Source: Thiocystis violacea (GTDB lineage Bacteria > Pseudomonadota > Gammaproteobacteria > Chromatiales > Chromatiaceae). From it: a DNA stretch of 64,000 nt. The notes below the pieces were generated by a model, which was not told the origin of the DNA, ran no database searches, and was given only the letters and a program-made list of their open reading frames with translations. The stretch spans positions 45,432 to 109,431 of the forward strand of contig NZ_NRRG01000010.1 in the NCBI RefSeq assembly GCF_016583575.1, read 5' to 3'. How positions within the stretch are numbered: position 1 is the first letter of the stretch; each line of letters starts with the position of its first letter. The position numbers and the translations under genes were made by a program. Positions 61,632-64,000 of the stretch are shown piece after piece.

Positions 61632-62951
61632 ATGGCGCTGACGGACACCAAGCTGCGGAAGCTGAAATCCCGTGATAAGCCTTACCAGGTGCCCGATGAG
61701 GATGGGTTGTTTGTCGAGATCATGCCGGGCGGCTCAATGCCGTGGCGCTACCGCTACCGCCTGGCTGGTAAGCAGCCCAAGGCTACGCTAGGGGAATATC
61801 CCGCTTACTCACTGGGGGAAGCCCGGCAATGGCGGGATGACTGCGCGGCGCTGGTGAAACGCGGCCTGTCTCCCATGGCCTTGAAGCGCGGCGACCCGAT
61901 CCCCGAGGACGCCAAGCCGGAGGCCAAGGAAATGGCTCACGCCTTCATCCGAAACTGGTGCTTGAAGGCGGTGCAGAAGGTCAAGGCAAAAGCGGCGGAA
62001 GCGAAGGCGGCTGATACGGTGGAGCCCTTCGCCTGGCGCTGGTATCGGGACGTAGTTGAACCCAACAACAGCAATCCCCGGAACATCAAGCGGGTGCTGG
62101 AGAAGGATGTCATCCCGGCGATTGGCATCCGGCCGATTACCGATGTGACGATTGACGACGTGCTCCTGATTACCGACGCGATCAAGGCGCGCGGTTCCGA
62201 TCAGATGGCCCTGCAAACCCGCAACGTGCTGAAACGGCTGTTCGCCTATGCCATTGCGCGGGGGAAGACGACCTTCAACCCAGCGGCGGCGGTCGAGGCG
62301 AAGTACATCGCGACCGCTCGAAGCCGCGATGTGGCCCTGACGTCGGATGAGACTGGGCGGCTACTGCGGGCGATCTACGTGTCCTCAATGAATCGCGCCA
62401 ACAAGCTGGGCTTGCATCTGCTCATCCTCTGCATGGTCCGTAAGGGCGAGCTGATCGGGGCGCGCTGGGAAGAGGTTGATTTAGACAAGGCCGAGTGGCT
62501 CATCCCCGGCGAGCGGATGAAGAAAGACAAGCCACATTGGGTGCCTCTGTCGCGGCAGGCCGTGGCCATGTTCGATGAATTGAAAGGGCTGGCCAGCGGC
62601 TCGGAATGGGTCTTCCCGAGCCGCAATACCCTGAGCAAGCCGATTGCCCATAGCACCCTGAACGCGGCCATTCGATCCTTGACGCATGATGTTCAGGATT
62701 TCGTGATTCATGACTTCCGGCGCACGGCTTCCACCCATCTGCATGAAGCCGGGTTCAACTCCGACTGGATCGAAAAGGCCCTGGCCCATGAGACCAGGGG
62801 CATTCGCGGCGTCTACAACCGGGCGCAGTACGCCGACCAGCGGCGGGAAATGTTGCAGTGGTGGGCGAATTTCGTGGATGCCCAGATCGAGGAGGGGCGT
62901 AAGGTCATCATCGGGCGGTTCGGGGAAAGCTACCGCCGAGAATGTGGATAG
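61632..62951 (+). CDS. tyrosine recombinase (P4-type integrase)
   Basis: A 439-residue site-specific recombinase with an N-terminal DUF4102-type arm-binding domain (DTKLRKLKSRDKPYQVPDEDGL, ATLGEYPAYSLGEAR), a SAM-like core-binding domain (about 135-240) and a catalytic domain. Catalytic residues are Arg270 (MVRKGEL), His360 and Arg363 (HDFRRTA), His386 (ALAHETRG) and Tyr395 (VYNRAQY), all at canonical spacing, so it looks intact. GGAGGGG lies about 10 bases upstream. It would excise or integrate the element starting after mnmE; no tRNA gene is adjacent. Confidence 0.94.
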   Translation: MALTDTKLRKLKSRDKPYQVPDEDGLFVEIMPGGSMPWRYRYRLAGKQPKATLGEYPAYSLGEARQWRDDCAALVKRGLSPMALKRGDPIPEDAKPEAKEMAHAFIRNWCLKAVQKVKAKAAEAKAADTVEPFAWRWYRDVVEPNNSNPRNIKRVLEKDVIPAIGIRPITDVTIDDVLLITDAIKARGSDQMALQTRNVLKRLFAYAIARGKTTFNPAAAVEAKYIATARSRDVALTSDETGRLLRAIYVSSMNRANKLGLHLLILCMVRKGELIGARWEEVDLDKAEWLIPGERMKKDKPHWVPLSRQAVAMFDELKGLASGSEWVFPSRNTLSKPIAHSTLNAAIRSLTHDVQDFVIHDFRRTASTHLHEAGFNSDWIEKALAHETRGIRGVYNRAQYADQRREMLQWWANFVDAQIEEGRKVIIGRFGESYRRECG

Positions 62952-63148
62952 GCTGGGTGTCGTTTTGAGCGGCGATTTCCAGCAAGGGTTATCCACAGGT
63001 TCACCAGAGCTGTCGGGCACGGCTCGCGTGGTGTAAGCCGATGACTGAAATAAAGGTTTATCGCTTACTCACATGTGCACAGCCCTTATTACTACTGTTT
63101 TTAAAGTATTTCTTCTCAGTACAGTACAAAACGAATAGCCTCGCCTAG
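62952..63148. other. interval between integrase and transposase
   Basis: About 200 bp with no gene. It holds a perfect DnaA-box sequence TTATCCACA (62989-62997); the integrase stop region carries an opposed near match TGTGGATAG (62943-62951). An AT-rich patch (about 63080-63130) follows, including TTATTACTACTGTTTTTAAAG. The left end of the insertion sequence should lie here, but I could not define a terminal inverted repeat. Confidence 0.5.
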
Positions 63149-64000
63149 CTAATACAGCACGAGCCTCATGTCATGCTCGACCTTGAACGGTCGTCCATCG
63201 AGCATGAATCCGAGGACACAGAGCCGTTCGGCGCCGAAGCTAGCCTGCTTGATGATGAGACGCGGAAGGAGATCGAGCCCATAGCGAAAGAAGCTGAACT
63301 GAGGGCGCTGGAGTGTTTTTTTTGGCGAATCGGTTGTTGCTCATGCGCCCAGACTCCGGCATGAACGGCCCACAGAGTGGCCAGCGTCAGCAGCGCGAAC
63401 AGTCGCTCAAGGCGCTCGGGCTGGGTCAGATGGGTCTCTTCGAGGTGAAACCCGTAGGATTTCAAAGCGGCAAACAAGGTCTCGATCGTCCAGCGCTGGG
63501 CATACTCCTCCACGGCCTGGCGACTGAAGGACTCGCTGACGATGATCAGCCATTCATTGGGCTCCAAGCGTTTGGCGCTGAGAAAGACCTTCTGCCCCCA
63601 GAGCCGACGCGGCTGACGCAGCCCCCGTGTGCTGCCGACCGCTAGCGTCTGGAACTCCCGCAGCCGTGGGTAGGTGCCCTTGATGGAGGTGAGGTTGACG
63701 TTGGTCTTTAGGCGCACGCGAAACGGCAACTCCCGTTGCAAGAGAGACTTCAGCCATTCGCGCCCGACGAACTCGCGATCGGCCAAGAGGAAAGCCACTG
63801 GTTTGCAAGGAAAGGTGTCGAAGTAGAGATCCATCAGCGCGATGCGCTCGTGCGTGTTGGAGTGGCCCGCCTTGGGCAACGCCTTCCAAAACAGCGGGAT
63901 GGACAAGCCACGATAGGCAACGCCGAGCACCAGTCGATGGATCTCGGCACGCCCGAGTTTCCAGTTGGTGCGATCGAGTGTCAGCACCCAAGGCGGTTCC
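63149..64000 (-). pseudogene. IS4-family transposase, cut by window edge, C-terminal frameshift
   Basis: A DDE transposase whose N-terminal part lies beyond the right edge. Visible are the first Asp (LTLDRTNWKLGR), the second Asp (FLLADREFVGREWL) and the IS4 Y-(2)-R-(3)-E-(6)-K motif in YAQRWTIETLFAALK. The frame continues into an unlikely Ser-rich tail ending at 63166. Shifting -1 at a run of eight A residues (8 T on the + strand, 63316-63323) restores a family-like end (FFRYGLDLLPRLIIKQASFG ... VLGFMLDGRPFKVE), stopping at 63149-63151. Either a recent indel or frameshifting. Confidence 0.85.

Overview
This 64 kb window is a GC-rich bacterial chromosome segment. Gene order and protein families point to a gammaproteobacterium, most likely a purple sulfur bacterium (Chromatiaceae) or close relative. 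The evidence is the pilMNOPQ-aroKB-gltBD and rpmH-rnpA-yidD-yidC-mnmE arrangements, an LDH-like malate dehydrogenase, a REP-type repeat, and a regulator with the cysteine layout of persulfide sensors. The family assignment is inference; no photosynthesis or sulfur-oxidation gene lies in the window.

Left part (1-18 kb, + strand): the end of a malic enzyme, malate dehydrogenase and citrate synthase (carbon core), an opposing nucleotidyltransferase-like gene, the type IV pilus alignment/secretin operon pilMNOPQ, the shikimate genes aroK and aroB, and glutamate synthase gltBD closed by a strong terminator. Middle (18-35 kb, - strand): one long run containing a type II secretion cluster (gspE-F-G-H-I-J-K, a 298 bp gap, gspL-M-C-like-D). 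It is preceded on the same strand by a WecA-like and a WbpM/CapD-like polysaccharide gene, a DJ-1 family gene, a C-terminal processing protease and an EnvC-like amidase activator.

35-46 kb: divergent from envC are an ArsR-family regulator with two candidate sensor cysteines, a membrane-anchored rhodanese, secB and gpsA. trmL, a small coiled-coil protein with its own promoter and terminator, and an unrecognised 138-residue protein follow. Next is the nitrogen module ntrC-ntrB-(DUF4124)-glnA, which carries a near-consensus sigma-54 promoter before ntrB and a weaker one before glnA. A heavily damaged cation-efflux (CDF) pseudogene lies between glnA and glyQS.

46-61 kb is the replication-origin neighbourhood: glyQ-glyS-gmhB-plsC facing gyrB-recF-dnaN-dnaA, then the divergent rpmH-rnpA-yidD-yidC-mnmE. 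Two parS-like centromere sites lie inside recF, and DnaA boxes with an AT-rich tract lie between dnaN and dnaA. The last 2.7 kb (61.3-64 kb) is mobile DNA inserted just after mnmE: a tyrosine recombinase preceded by a dense cluster of GTGCCCATGG repeats, and an IS4-type transposase with a C-terminal frameshift at an eight-base homopolymer.

No rRNA, tRNA or CRISPR array was found. No clearly new multigene system is evident. The best leads are the persulfide-sensor-like ArsR/rhodanese pair, the rpmH/rnpA start arrangement, the parS sites embedded in recF, and the repeat cluster beside the integrase.
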